NCBI GenBank assembly: GCA_949293985.1
Contig: CASFFN010000004.1
Span: 1-60,710, forward strand
Length of the DNA: 60,710 nt
Direction of reading: 5' to 3'
DNA from: an uncultured Eubacteriales bacterium
GTDB lineage: Bacteria; Bacillota; Clostridia; Oscillospirales; Oscillospiraceae
Below are positions 6,419-14,206 of this stretch, piece after piece. Under the pieces are notes generated by a model that saw only the letters and a list, made by a program, of their open reading frames with translations, searched no databases and was not told the DNA's origin. Each line of letters starts with the position of its first letter. Within the stretch, counting starts at the first letter, position 1. The position numbers were made by a program, and so were the translations under genes.

Positions 6419-6467
6419 CCCACAGTCCACCGGACTGTGGGATTTTATCTTTCGAGTCCCTTCCGGC
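6419..6467. repeat. Palindrome plus inverted copy of the tRNA-Arg 3' end
   Basis: CCCACAGTCC and GGACTGTGGG (6419-6441) form a 10-bp stem. ATTTTATCTTTCGA follows, and 6451-6467 (TTCGAGTCCCTTCCGGC) is the exact inverse complement of tRNA-Arg bases at 6513-6529. Compared with 954-976, the third stem pair is changed on both sides (G:C to C:G). Confidence 0.85.
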
Positions 6468-6470
6468 AAT

Positions 6471-6507
6471 AAAAAATCCAGACACCCAATGGGTGTCTGG
6501 ATTTTTT
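6471..6507 (-). terminator. Terminator of tRNA-Arg
   Basis: Reverse strand: ATCCAGACACCC and GGGTGTCTGGAT pair around a short loop and are followed by TTTTTT. It lies between the tRNA and the inverted tRNA copy. Confidence 0.9.
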
Positions 6508-6583
6508 GGTACGCCGGAAGGGACTCGAACCCCCGACCTACTGATTCGTAGTCAGTCACTCTATCCAACTGAGCTACCGGCGC
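6507..6583 (-). tRNA. tRNA-Arg (anticodon ACG)
   Basis: The acceptor arms are GCGCCGG and CCGGCGT. The anticodon loop CTACGAA gives ACG (read as ICG after deamination), the T-loop is GGTTCGAGTCC, and CCA is encoded at 6509-6507. It decodes CGU/CGC/CGA. Confidence 0.95.
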
Positions 6584-6609
6584 ATGGCGCTCTCGTTCAG
6601 CGCTCGAAT

Positions 6610-6638
6610 ATATTAGCATACTCCCGCCGAAAAAGCAA
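6610..6638 (-). promoter_or_regulatory. Promoter of tRNA-Arg
   Basis: Reverse strand: -35 TTGCTT, 17-bp spacer, -10 TAATAT. Confidence 0.8.
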
Positions 6639-6698
6639 GGGCTTTTTTGGCAAATTGAAAATTATTTTTTACAAAACCCCACTTTTGCGGATTTGTAC

Positions 6699-6727
6699 TT
6701 GTTTTTTGCCTGGGATACGGTTATAAT
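6699..6727 (+). promoter_or_regulatory. Promoter of the DUF1858 gene
   Basis: -35 TTGTTT, 17-bp spacer, -10 TATAAT, 31 bases before the start codon. Confidence 0.75.
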
Positions 6728-6757
6728 ATGGCAAGATACCAAAAAGGAGGTCATATT

Positions 6758-6994
6758 ATGGCTGTCAAGATTGAAAAGGATACCATTATCGGAGATGTGC
6801 TGGACATCGCTCCCCACAGCGCTCCTCTGTTTTTTGCCATCGGCATGCATTGCCTGGGCTGCCCTTCTTCCCGGGGAGAGACCGTTGAGGAGGCCTGCAT
6901 GGTTCACGGCATTGACTGCGAGCCCTTCCTGGCTCAGCTGAACCACTTCCTGGAAGCCTACGAGGCCGACCAGAAGGAAAAGTCCGAAAAGTAA
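6758..6994 (+). CDS. DUF1858 redox-disulfide domain protein
   Basis: A 78-residue protein consisting of a single DUF1858 domain, the family often described as a hybrid-cluster-protein-associated redox disulfide domain. The signature is GDVLDIAPHSAPLFFAIG followed by MHCLGCPSS, with a Cys-x2-Cys pair near residues 31-34 and another Cys later (EEACMVHGIDCEP). The family is usually thought to bind a partner or cofactor through the disulfide, but its exact role is not settled. The start is fixed by AAAAAGGAGGT seven bases before the ATG. It is monocistronic, with promoter and terminator in place. Confidence 0.88.
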   Translation: MAVKIEKDTIIGDVLDIAPHSAPLFFAIGMHCLGCPSSRGETVEEACMVHGIDCEPFLAQLNHFLEAYEADQKEKSEK

Positions 6995-6999
6995 ACCCA

Positions 7000-7032
7000 A
7001 TGCCATCCCCTTTCCCGGGATGGCATTTTTTA
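7000..7032 (+). terminator. Terminator after the DUF1858 gene
   Basis: ATGCCATCCC and GGGATGGCAT form a 10-bp stem followed by TTTTT, 5 bases after the stop codon. Confidence 0.9.
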
Positions 7033-7048
7033 AGATTGGAGGAACTGT

Positions 7049-7738
7049 ATGCTGCCGCCCCTTTCCCACCGCCTTGCCGCCTGCTGCCAGTTCGTCCGCC
7101 CCGGGGACCGGGTGGCGGATGTGGGCTGCGACCACGGGTATCTTGGCATTTATCTGCTGCAAAAGAACATTGCCGCCTCCGTCATCGCCTCGGATGTAGC
7201 GCCCCAGCCCCTGGCCTCCGCCCGGGAAAACGCCCGGAAGTACGGCGTGAAGGAGAAAATCTCCTTTCACCTTTGCCGCGGCGTCTCCGGAATCCCCCGG
7301 GACTTTGACGCCCTGGTATGCGCCGGAATGGGGGCGGACACCATAATTGCCATTCTCTCCGCCGCCCCCTGGCTACAGGATTCCCGGTACCGGCTGATTC
7401 TCCAATGCCAATCCCGACGGCCCCAGCTGCGGCAATGGCTGTGGAATAACGGCTTTTCCATCCTCCGGGAAACCCTGGCCCAGGACGGAAAGTTTATCTA
7501 TCCCGTTATGGAAGTGACCTACGCCCCCTGTCCGCCTCAGCCCCTTTGGGCCTGCTACCTGTCCCCCGCCCTTCTGGAATCCGGCAGCCCCCTGCTGCCG
7601 GAGTTCAGGAAGCGGGTCATCGGCGGCATTTCCCAGACCATCACCGGGCTGGAGGAAAGCGGTCAGGAGCCTCGCCGTCTGGAGCGCTTCCGGAAGCTGA
7701 AAGAAGAATTGGAAGGATTGGAGGAAAAAACCTTATGA
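7049..7738 (+). CDS. trmK: tRNA (adenine(22)-N1)-methyltransferase
   Basis: A 229-residue Rossmann-fold methyltransferase of the TrmK family, which methylates A22 in the D-loop of tRNAs with SAM. The SAM site is VADVGCDHGYLGIYLL (about residues 24-39), followed by ASDVAPQPLASARENA and CAGMGADTI, all characteristic of TrmK. The C-terminal helical extension (ISQTITGLEESGQEP) is present. It overlaps the nif3 gene by 4 bp (ATGA), so the two are translationally coupled, the same pairing as yqfN-yqfO in Bacillus. Confidence 0.92.
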   Translation: MLPPLSHRLAACCQFVRPGDRVADVGCDHGYLGIYLLQKNIAASVIASDVAPQPLASARENARKYGVKEKISFHLCRGVSGIPRDFDALVCAGMGADTIIAILSAAPWLQDSRYRLILQCQSRRPQLRQWLWNNGFSILRETLAQDGKFIYPVMEVTYAPCPPQPLWACYLSPALLESGSPLLPEFRKRVIGGISQTITGLEESGQEPRRLERFRKLKEELEGLEEKTL

Positions 7739-8529
7739 TTACCGTCGGCGATGTACTCAACTTTCTCAACACCCTGGCGTCCCCTTCCATGAAGATGGAC
7801 TGGGACAATGTGGGGCTTTTGTGCGGGGACAAAAACACCCCGGTCACCAAAATCTTAGTGGCTTTGGATCCTTTTTACCATGTCTGCCGGGAGGCGGAGG
7901 AAACCGGCGCTCAGCTGATTGTCACCCACCATCCCATCATCTTCCGCCCCCTTACCCACCTGACGGCAGAGGAAGCCACCAGCCGGGGAATCATGCTGCT
8001 GTGCGCTAAGGGCATCAGCGCCATCAACGCCCACACCAATCTGGACCAGGCTCCCGGCGGGGTAAACGACGCCCTGGCTGCTGCCCTGGGGCTTCAGGAT
8101 GTGCAGGTGCTGAATCCGGCAGGGCTTGATGAGCAGGGCCGCCCCTGGGGACTTTTGCGGGTGGGCGCTGTGGAGAAGCAGCCTTTGGAGGATTTTCTCC
8201 GGCTGGTGAAAACCCGACTTGGCTGTCCGGGTCTGCGGTACACCCAGGGGGAAGGTCCTGTCCACCGGGTAGCGGTAGGCGGCGGCAGCTGCGGAAGCGA
8301 ACTGCCCCTGGTGGCGGCTGCGGGGTGCGACACCTTCGTCACCGCCGACGTCAAATACAACGATTTCTGGCTGGCTCAGGAGCAGGGCATCCACCTGATT
8401 GACGCCGGGCACTTTTACACGGAAAACCCGGTGTGCGCCGTTTTGCAGCGGGCCTTGCAGAAAAAATTCCCGGAGCTTTCCGTGGTTCTTTCCCAATCCC
8501 ATAAGGATTGCACCAATTTCTTCCTGTAA
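7735..8529 (+). CDS. Nif3-like dinuclear metal centre protein
   Basis: A 264-residue member of the Nif3/YbgI (GTP cyclohydrolase 1 type 2-like) family, which forms toroidal hexamers with two metals per subunit. Visible motifs are WDNVGLLCG near residue 20, VTHHPIIFRPL near 63 with metal-binding histidines, INAHTNLD, and the C-terminal DAGHFYTENP. It lacks the long central insertion found in some family members. The start ATG overlaps the trmK stop. Molecular function in bacteria is not established; association with trmK suggests a link to RNA or nucleotide metabolism. Confidence 0.9.
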   Translation: MITVGDVLNFLNTLASPSMKMDWDNVGLLCGDKNTPVTKILVALDPFYHVCREAEETGAQLIVTHHPIIFRPLTHLTAEEATSRGIMLLCAKGISAINAHTNLDQAPGGVNDALAAALGLQDVQVLNPAGLDEQGRPWGLLRVGAVEKQPLEDFLRLVKTRLGCPGLRYTQGEGPVHRVAVGGGSCGSELPLVAAAGCDTFVTADVKYNDFWLAQEQGIHLIDAGHFYTENPVCAVLQRALQKKFPELSVVLSQSHKDCTNFFL

Positions 8530-8533
8530 TTGG

Positions 8534-8562
8534 TTGATTTCTCGAAAGTTTTGTGTTAGAAT
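8534..8562 (+). promoter_or_regulatory. Promoter of yebC
   Basis: -35 TTGATT, 17-bp spacer, -10 TAGAAT, 54 bases before the yebC start. Confidence 0.7.
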
Positions 8563-8615
8563 GGGGGAGCAAATTTTAGGCTTACCGCCGTTATATAGAA
8601 GGGAAGAAATTTTTC

Positions 8616-9350
8616 ATGTCCGGACATTCCAAATGGCATAACATTCAAAAGACCAAGGGTGCGCAGGACGCCAAGCGTGCCGCCACCTTCACCAAGATCG
8701 CAAAGGAAATGATTGTGGCCGTCAAAGAGGGCGGCGGCTCCATCGACCCCGCCAACAACTCCCGTCTTGCCACCATCATCACCAAGGCCAAGGCTGCCAA
8801 TATGCCCAACGACAACATCAAGCGGGTACTGGAGCGGGCTGCCGGCGCAGGCAGCGGCGAAAACTACGAATCCATCACCTACGAAGGCTACGGCCCCGGC
8901 GGTGTGGCTGTGATTGTGGAGACCATGACCGACAACCGGAACCGCACCGCAGGCAGCATGCGCCACCACTTTGACAAGTTCGGCGGCAACCTGGGTGCCA
9001 CCGGCTGCGTGTCCTGGAGCTTTGACAAGAAGGGCGTGCTGGTCATCGACAACTCCGAGGGTGACTACGAGGAGGACGCCGTGATGATGGACGCCATGGA
9101 CTGCGGCGCCGACGACTTCGAAGCCGAGGACGACGTGTTCACCATCTACACCACTCCCGACGACTTCAACGCCGTGGCCGATGCCATGGCTGCCAAGAAG
9201 TACACCTTCGCCTCCGCCCAGATTGAGATGGTTCCCCAGAACTATCAGACCCTTACTGACGAGGAGCAAATCAAGAACATGGAAAAGCTCATCGACATCA
9301 TGGAAGACGATGACGATGTGCAGAACGTCTGGCACAACTGGGACAACTAA
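8616..9350 (+). CDS. yebC: YebC/PmpR-family protein
   Basis: A 244-residue three-domain YebC protein. The N-terminal signature MSGHSKWHNIQKTKGAQDAKRA is complete, followed by KEMIVAVKEGG, NMPNDNIKRVLERA and YEGYGPGGVA. The acidic central and C-terminal parts (EEDAVMMDAMDCGADDFE, and the DDDD cluster near the end) are typical. Older literature describes it as a DNA-binding regulator; more recent work links the family to translation of difficult proline-rich motifs. It stands alone with its own promoter and terminator. No ruvC neighbour is present. Confidence 0.95.
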   Translation: MSGHSKWHNIQKTKGAQDAKRAATFTKIAKEMIVAVKEGGGSIDPANNSRLATIITKAKAANMPNDNIKRVLERAAGAGSGENYESITYEGYGPGGVAVIVETMTDNRNRTAGSMRHHFDKFGGNLGATGCVSWSFDKKGVLVIDNSEGDYEEDAVMMDAMDCGADDFEAEDDVFTIYTTPDDFNAVADAMAAKKYTFASAQIEMVPQNYQTLTDEEQIKNMEKLIDIMEDDDDVQNVWHNWDN

Positions 9351-9366
9351 ATATCTCCATGACAAC

Positions 9367-9398
9367 AACCCGGGTACTGCGCACGCAGTACCCGGGTT
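9367..9398 (+). terminator. Terminator after yebC
   Basis: AACCCGGGTACTGCG and CGCAGTACCCGGGTT form a 15-bp stem around a two-base loop, followed by ATATTCTTCTT. Confidence 0.8.
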
Positions 9399-9411
9399 AT
9401 ATTCTTCTTAC

Positions 9412-10686
9412 CTAATCCTTGTTGACAACACTTAAAATCCAGTTTACCCAGCACGAAATGGTAGAAGCTCGTCTAAAATATGTACTTTCTGAACCAATCT
9501 TGTATAAATTTAATTTCTTCATAATTTGCACAATAGTACCTTTATCCGGCATAATACCATATTGCAAATGCCACTTTAGTACTTCTCGAAAAGGTTTATG
9601 CGCAATGATTTGTGAGGCAATGGCAAGCTGTCGTTCCCTGTAGGCAAGTCTCATAACACGGTGTCCTTTTTCAGAAAGCCGAAACAAAATATTGTTTGAC
9701 TCTCCTCGTTCCTTTTCAACAAAGCCTAAGTATCTTCCTGCATCCGTATAGTAATTTGTCTGCCGACCATCAAATGCATATTGGGTCGTAATACTATCTC
9801 GTGTCATCGGCTTTTCATGCAATAACTCAATAAGATTGATAATTCGTGACATACTATCTGCTTGTGGAAAAGAAATCTCCGGCTCTCTAATTTCAGGCAC
9901 AGTTTCCAAAAGTTTTTCGATATCCGACAAATAAATATTAGTTGCAATAGCGTAGTTCTTCTGTTTTATCAATCTGAGGGAATTATAGTTCTGAGGATCA
10001 TCAAATTGGTACTGATATAGATTATACACTCCGTTTGAGAATACAAGGAAAACCGGCTTAATCAACTTAGTGACCCTATTACTCCAAGCACGAAACGGAT
10101 AATATAGTTGCCGAACAAGAAAATCATCAGACAAATCCCTTTTCGCTTCAAAAAGGGAGAGATAATTGATACCTTCATATGCAGCATCAATTTCGATCTG
10201 AGAATTAGAAACTGACACATTCTTTGTTCCGAAAGCAGTATCAATCTTAAAATCAAATTGGCCTGAACTCATACGCCCACTAACCGTTGGGACTAATACA
10301 TCATCCTCCAAAAAATCCTCTAAAATACCACAGGCGTTTGCACAATTTAGTGCGATAGCTTCACTCACAAGAAACTGCGGCATCAAACTTTGGATATGTG
10401 CTGGTATCGAAACCTGTTGAACATCGTCTGATAATTGTTCGAACTCTTTATACGCAGAAAATGAAGAGATAATATAATCACCACGAGTAACAGGCAGAAT
10501 AGCCAAGCTATTCTCTTCAAAAATAGTCGGTAAATTAACTCTATGATCGAATTTCGTCATCAATCTCGGTTCCCGAAATTCTTTAATTTGATTTGCAGAG
10601 ATCACAAACTGACCATTTTTTTGAATCTCCTGTAGTATGTGATACTTATCAAAAAGTTTCTTCCACGCTTTATCATTCAGTCCCAT
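9412..10686 (-). CDS. Type II restriction endonuclease, PD-(D/E)XK type
   Basis: This 424-residue protein is encoded just after, and overlapping by 14 bp, an adenine DNA methylase. The likely catalytic core is IEIDAAYEG (Asp167) followed by SLFEAKRD (Glu180-x-Lys182), the layout of a PD-(D/E)XK nuclease. Residues from about 285 onward (PMTRDSITTQYAFDGRQTNYYTDAGRYLGFV) resemble a winged-helix target-recognition region. The ATG at 10686 is preferred over an in-frame upstream start at 10719 because it begins MGLNDK just before the methylase stop; GGAGG lies somewhat far upstream. The sequence is clearly more AT-rich than its neighbours. The family name is uncertain. Confidence 0.75.
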   Translation of the reverse strand: MGLNDKAWKKLFDKYHILQEIQKNGQFVISANQIKEFREPRLMTKFDHRVNLPTIFEENSLAILPVTRGDYIISSFSAYKEFEQLSDDVQQVSIPAHIQSLMPQFLVSEAIALNCANACGILEDFLEDDVLVPTVSGRMSSGQFDFKIDTAFGTKNVSVSNSQIEIDAAYEGINYLSLFEAKRDLSDDFLVRQLYYPFRAWSNRVTKLIKPVFLVFSNGVYNLYQYQFDDPQNYNSLRLIKQKNYAIATNIYLSDIEKLLETVPEIREPEISFPQADSMSRIINLIELLHEKPMTRDSITTQYAFDGRQTNYYTDAGRYLGFVEKERGESNNILFRLSEKGHRVMRLAYRERQLAIASQIIAHKPFREVLKWHLQYGIMPDKGTIVQIMKKLNLYKIGSESTYFRRASTISCWVNWILSVVNKD

Positions 10687-11515
10687 AATTACGGATAAGC
10701 ACCTCCTCAATGGGGCCACGCTTACTTGAATCAGAATTGATTGCTCGTTTAGCTTTTACTATGGTAATTTCATAGTCCTCATATAGTTCTTTTATAAACT
10801 CTGTTGCAGAATTAGAAAGCATAAATTTTACACCACGCCGGGTTAAGTCATCACAACACTGCTTAAGTCGGATTTGTTCTTTTCTATCAAAACCACTCTT
10901 GTTGTATCCAGTAAAATTCGCTGTATCAGAAACTGGATCATAAGGCGGATCGAGATAAACAAACCCACCTTTTCGTACTCGTTTCAGTGTTTCCGAAAAA
11001 TCTTCACTATAAAACGCAATGTTGGTTGCATTGAAATAATTACTGACAGCCCTTAATATAGGCTCATTGACAATGCTTGGATTTTTATAATACCCAAATG
11101 GGGAATTAAACTCACCCGATGAATTTACTCTAAATAATCCGTTATAACAGGTTTTGTTAAGATAAATAAGCCTTGATGCCTTTTCAGTTTTTGACATAGC
11201 CTGATACGCCTCTTTATCTCTATCCATATCTCTGATATCATAAAAGTATTCCGGTGTATTTTCATGCTTCTTTAGCGATTCCAGCAAACTTTCAACATCA
11301 TCCCGGATAACCTCATAAACTGTAATTAAATCTTGGTTCAAATCATTCACAATTGCCTTGGTAGGCTGAATTGAAAAAAGCACTGCTCCTCCCCCTAAAA
11401 AAGGTTCACAATAAGATGTGATCCGTTTCGGAAGTAGCGGAGTGATCTCACCCAGAAGCTGTCGCTTTCCCCCAACCCATTTTACCACTGGGGCAACTAA
11501 TATGTTTTTTGCCAT
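10673..11515 (-). CDS. Dam-type N6-adenine DNA methyltransferase
   Basis: A 280-residue D12-class (alpha) N6-adenine methyltransferase. Motif X is VVKWVGGKRQLL (residues 10-21), motif I is EPFLGGGAVLF (37-47), and the catalytic motif IV is YLDPPYDP (Asp189-Pro-Pro-Tyr192). The overall match is to the DpnM/Dam group, which methylates GATC; that specificity is an inference. ATG 11515 is chosen because GGAGGTGTT precedes it at proper spacing; an upstream in-frame start at 11530 would place the Shine-Dalgarno inside the gene. Promoter at 11549-11577. It protects DNA from the endonuclease encoded next. Confidence 0.92.
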   Translation of the reverse strand: MAKNILVAPVVKWVGGKRQLLGEITPLLPKRITSYCEPFLGGGAVLFSIQPTKAIVNDLNQDLITVYEVIRDDVESLLESLKKHENTPEYFYDIRDMDRDKEAYQAMSKTEKASRLIYLNKTCYNGLFRVNSSGEFNSPFGYYKNPSIVNEPILRAVSNYFNATNIAFYSEDFSETLKRVRKGGFVYLDPPYDPVSDTANFTGYNKSGFDRKEQIRLKQCCDDLTRRGVKFMLSNSATEFIKELYEDYEITIVKAKRAINSDSSKRGPIEEVLIRNYGTE

Positions 11516-11548
11516 AGCCAACACCTCCAAGATGGATCATTTATATTT

Positions 11549-11577
11549 ATCATACCACAAAAAACAACTTTTTTCAA
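11549..11577 (-). promoter_or_regulatory. Promoter of the restriction-modification operon
   Basis: Reverse strand: -35 TTGAAA, 17-bp spacer, -10 TATGAT. A GATC site lies between it and the methylase start, which would allow methylation-dependent effects if the enzyme is GATC-specific. Confidence 0.75.
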
Positions 11578-11725
11578 TTGACCTATAGGCGAAAATATCG
11601 TTACAAAACCCAAGACTATAATGCATCCAATATATCCGAGGTTCGCATCTTTCATGTTGGATTCTACCATAAAAACAGTCCAATAAAACGCACACTTTTC
11701 TTTTATAGCATTTTGTCGACTTCTG

Positions 11726-11734
11726 TGGTATAAT
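11726..11734 (+). promoter_or_regulatory. Extended -10 promoter of the M28 peptidase gene
   Basis: TG-G-TATAAT is a perfect extended -10. No good -35 is visible. The start codon is 30 bases downstream. Confidence 0.65.
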
Positions 11735-11764
11735 GCCAGTTAAACAAAAAAGGAGGAGATTTCC

Positions 11765-12991
11765 ATGGACAGACAGGATATTCTGCGGATTTTTGAGGAA
11801 ACCGCTTATGTGCGCACCGGGGGAAGCCCGGAGGAGCTGCGGGCGGCGGAGTATATCGCCCGGGAGTGTAAGCGGTTTGGAGGCGAGGCGGTGATCGAGC
11901 CATTTGCCGTGGACATGGCCGCCATAGAGGAAGCGGTGTTCCTGGCAGATGGTCAGGAGATTCCCTGCAAGGGGTATCTGTGCGCCGGCTCTGCCGAGGT
12001 GGAGGCACCCCTCTATTACCTGCGGGACACCACGCCCCAGAGCCTTTCCGGCTGCCGGGGGAAGATTGTACTGGTGGACGGCTATCTGGGGTACTGGACC
12101 TATCAGGACATTCTGGAAAACGGCGCCGTGGGCTTTGTGACCTATGACGGCAACGCCAACTATGCCGACCGGGACATTGACCAGCGGGAGCTGAGAAGCT
12201 TCGTATCCAAGGGGAATCTGCTTCCCGGTGTGAACATCAACGCCAAGGACGCCATTTTGCTGGTAAAGAACCGGGCGGAAATGGGAAAAATCCGGCTGAA
12301 GCAGACCCAGACCCAGGGGAATTCTCACAATGTGATTCTGGATTTGCCGGGAGAAAGGCCTGAGTATATTGTCCTGACCGCCCACTATGACTCCACTTCC
12401 CTTTCTCAGGGCGCTTACGACAATATGTCCGGTTCCATCGGTCTTCTTTCCATGGCGGAGACCTTCTCCAAAAAGCCCCGCCGGTACGGCCTGCGGTTCG
12501 TCTTCTGCGGCAGCGAGGAGCGGGGATTGCTTGGCTCCAAGGCCTACTGCCAGAGCCACGAGGAAGATCTTGACAAGATTGTACTGAATGTGAATCTGGA
12601 TATGATTGGCTGCATTATGGGCCGGTTCATCGCCTGCTGCACCAGTGAGGAAAAGCTGGTACACTACATCTCCTACTTTGCCGCCGAGCAGGGCTTCGGC
12701 TGCAAGGCCCGGCAGGATGTGTACTCCAGCGACTCCACCCCCTTTGCCGACAAGGGAATCCCGGCAGTGTCCTTTGCCCGGATCGCCCCCCAGAACACCG
12801 CCACCATCCACAACAGCTATGACACCATGGCGGTGATGGATGGGGAGCAGATGGAGCGGGACATCGCCTTTATCTGCGCCTTTGTGGAGCGGATGGCAGG
12901 CGCCCACACCTGCCCGGTGGCCAGGGAAATGCCGGAAAACATGAAAACCAAGCTGGACGAGTACCTCGCCCGGAAGCGTCCCCAGGCATAA
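11765..12991 (+). CDS. M28-family zinc aminopeptidase
   Basis: A 408-residue cytoplasmic M28 metallopeptidase with no signal peptide. A PA-like insert spans about residues 65-180. The two-zinc site is complete: His207 in LTAHYDS, bridging Asp219 in GAYDNMSG, Glu251/Glu252 in CGSEERG (general base and ligand), Asp279 in NLDMIG, and His near 357 in TIHNSYDT. It probably removes N-terminal residues from peptides. AAAGGAGG lies six bases before the ATG. It is monocistronic and shares a bidirectional terminator with the PAP2 gene. Base composition returns to high GC here, right after the restriction-modification island. Confidence 0.9.
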   Translation: MDRQDILRIFEETAYVRTGGSPEELRAAEYIARECKRFGGEAVIEPFAVDMAAIEEAVFLADGQEIPCKGYLCAGSAEVEAPLYYLRDTTPQSLSGCRGKIVLVDGYLGYWTYQDILENGAVGFVTYDGNANYADRDIDQRELRSFVSKGNLLPGVNINAKDAILLVKNRAEMGKIRLKQTQTQGNSHNVILDLPGERPEYIVLTAHYDSTSLSQGAYDNMSGSIGLLSMAETFSKKPRRYGLRFVFCGSEERGLLGSKAYCQSHEEDLDKIVLNVNLDMIGCIMGRFIACCTSEEKLVHYISYFAAEQGFGCKARQDVYSSDSTPFADKGIPAVSFARIAPQNTATIHNSYDTMAVMDGEQMERDIAFICAFVERMAGAHTCPVAREMPENMKTKLDEYLARKRPQA

Positions 12992-12996
12992 AATAT

Positions 12997-13030
12997 CGGC
13001 TCTCCGATTAGTTTCGGAGAGCCGCATTTT
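12997..13030. terminator. Bidirectional terminator between the M28 and PAP2 genes
   Basis: CGGCTCTCCGA and TCGGAGAGCCG form an 11-bp stem with T-rich sequence on the forward side and AT-rich sequence on the reverse side. The stem contains the last codons of the PAP2 gene. Confidence 0.8.
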
Positions 13031-13697
13031 TCATTTTGGGAAGCCAGTAGCCCTTGCCGTAGGCAATCCCCTCCGCCAGCAGGCTCAGGGGGATGGCAGC
13101 AAAGAAGTCCACCGCCGAGTGCTGCTTGATGAACATGGTGGAAAGGGCTGCCAGGACGCAGAAAATCACTACAAGCCACTTCCCCCATCCTGGCACCCCC
13201 TTCTCCTTCAGCCAGGCGGAGGCGATTCCAAAGGAAAAGGCCACATGAAGGGAGGGACAGACGCCGGTATTGGTATCTGCGCTGTACAGAAGTCCCACCA
13301 GCCGGGTGAGCACATTGTCCCGGGGAAAGGTCTCCGGCCGCAGCTCCTGGCAGGAGGGAAAGGCCACATAGACAACCACCGCCACCAGCTGGCACACGAT
13401 AAAAAAGATTTGCAGCCGCCGGAAGCTCTCTACCCGGTACAAAAGAAAATACCCCAAAGAGCCGGCAATGAGCAAAAACCACCCCACATAGGCAAGGACA
13501 AAAATCTCCTGAAAGGGAATCCAATCATCCAGGAATATATGCATGGGGGTACACCGCTCCGGCGGAACCAGCAGCTCCGAAAGGAAAAACAGCCCCAGGC
13601 AGGCAAACCAGGCCAGCAGCAGCTTCAGATGGGAAAACTGGGGGGTATTGAGCTTTCTCAGGCGAAATTCCAGGTAGTTGACTTCCGGTTTCTTCAT
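13008..13697 (-). CDS. PAP2-superfamily membrane phosphatase
   Basis: A 229-residue protein with about six hydrophobic segments. The PAP2 signature appears as CPSLHVAFSFG (C2) and MFIKQHSAVDFFAA (C3, with the His and Asp of the catalytic triad), the pattern of the inositol-phosphorylceramide-synthase-like PAP2 subgroup; a canonical first motif K-x6-RP is not obvious. It probably dephosphorylates a lipid phosphate at the membrane. The start MKKPEVNY (13697) is chosen because AAGGAG lies seven bases upstream; the longer frame has no ribosome site. It is monocistronic. Confidence 0.85.
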   Translation of the reverse strand: MKKPEVNYLEFRLRKLNTPQFSHLKLLLAWFACLGLFFLSELLVPPERCTPMHIFLDDWIPFQEIFVLAYVGWFLLIAGSLGYFLLYRVESFRRLQIFFIVCQLVAVVVYVAFPSCQELRPETFPRDNVLTRLVGLLYSADTNTGVCPSLHVAFSFGIASAWLKEKGVPGWGKWLVVIFCVLAALSTMFIKQHSAVDFFAAIPLSLLAEGIAYGKGYWLPKMKNAALRN

Positions 13698-13760
13698 AAC
13701 CATGCTCCTTGCCTTATCATCAGGAAGAATATAGCACAAATTTATGAACTTTTCATGAAT

Positions 13761-13790
13761 AAAAGGCACCAGCTCTCGCCGGTGCCTTTC
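13761..13790 (-). terminator. Terminator of the murQ-PTS operon
   Basis: Reverse strand: AAAGGCACC and GGTGCCTTTT pair across a ten-base loop and run into TTTTATTC. It lies 24 bases after the EIIA stop codon. Confidence 0.85.
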
Positions 13791-13813
13791 TTTGGGATAG
13801 GAGGCAAAAGAAT

Positions 13814-14200
13814 TTACCCAGGGAACAATACCAAAGACTCGCGGGTGGTGTCCACACAGCGCTGGGCCAGCTGGGCCACATCTTCCGGAGCGTCCATGGC
13901 CATCTCCATATAGGCCATGTTATTCACGCCCACCACCGTCCGGCGGCTGTCGGGGGCCGCCGCGGTCCGCAGGGCGCACACCTGAAAGGGGGTGGCTCCC
14001 GGCAAGTCCACACAGAAGAGTACCGGCTTTCCCGCCAGGGTTTCCAACAGGGCATCCAGCTTCTGCTCCAGGTCCTCCCGGGACATATCCGGGGTAAAAT
14101 TCACGAAGTGCATATTCTCCGGGACACCTGCCACCATTTCCAGGTTGGTGCAGATGCCCTGGGGGTAAGTGCCGTGGCCAACTACAATGATTTCAACCAT
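13814..14200 (-). CDS. PTS mannose-family EIIA
   Basis: A 128-residue EIIA of the mannose/fructose/sorbose (4.A.6) family. It begins MVEIIVVGHGTYPQG; His9 in VVGHG is the phosphorylation site that accepts phosphate from HPr. The later LFCVDLPGATPFQVCAL is also typical. It is the last gene of the operon, six bases after the EIID stop. There is no clear Shine-Dalgarno, so translation is probably coupled; a TTG two codons upstream is an alternative start. Confidence 0.9.
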   Translation of the reverse strand: MVEIIVVGHGTYPQGICTNLEMVAGVPENMHFVNFTPDMSREDLEQKLDALLETLAGKPVLFCVDLPGATPFQVCALRTAAAPDSRRTVVGVNNMAYMEMAMDAPEDVAQLAQRCVDTTRESLVLFPG

Positions 14201-14206
14201 AAGCAA

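Noticed and set aside
6126..6551. A 141-codon open frame over the repeats and tRNA-Arg
   Set aside because: It covers repeat units, a terminator and a tRNA; the repeats break its frame between copies and no ribosome site is present.
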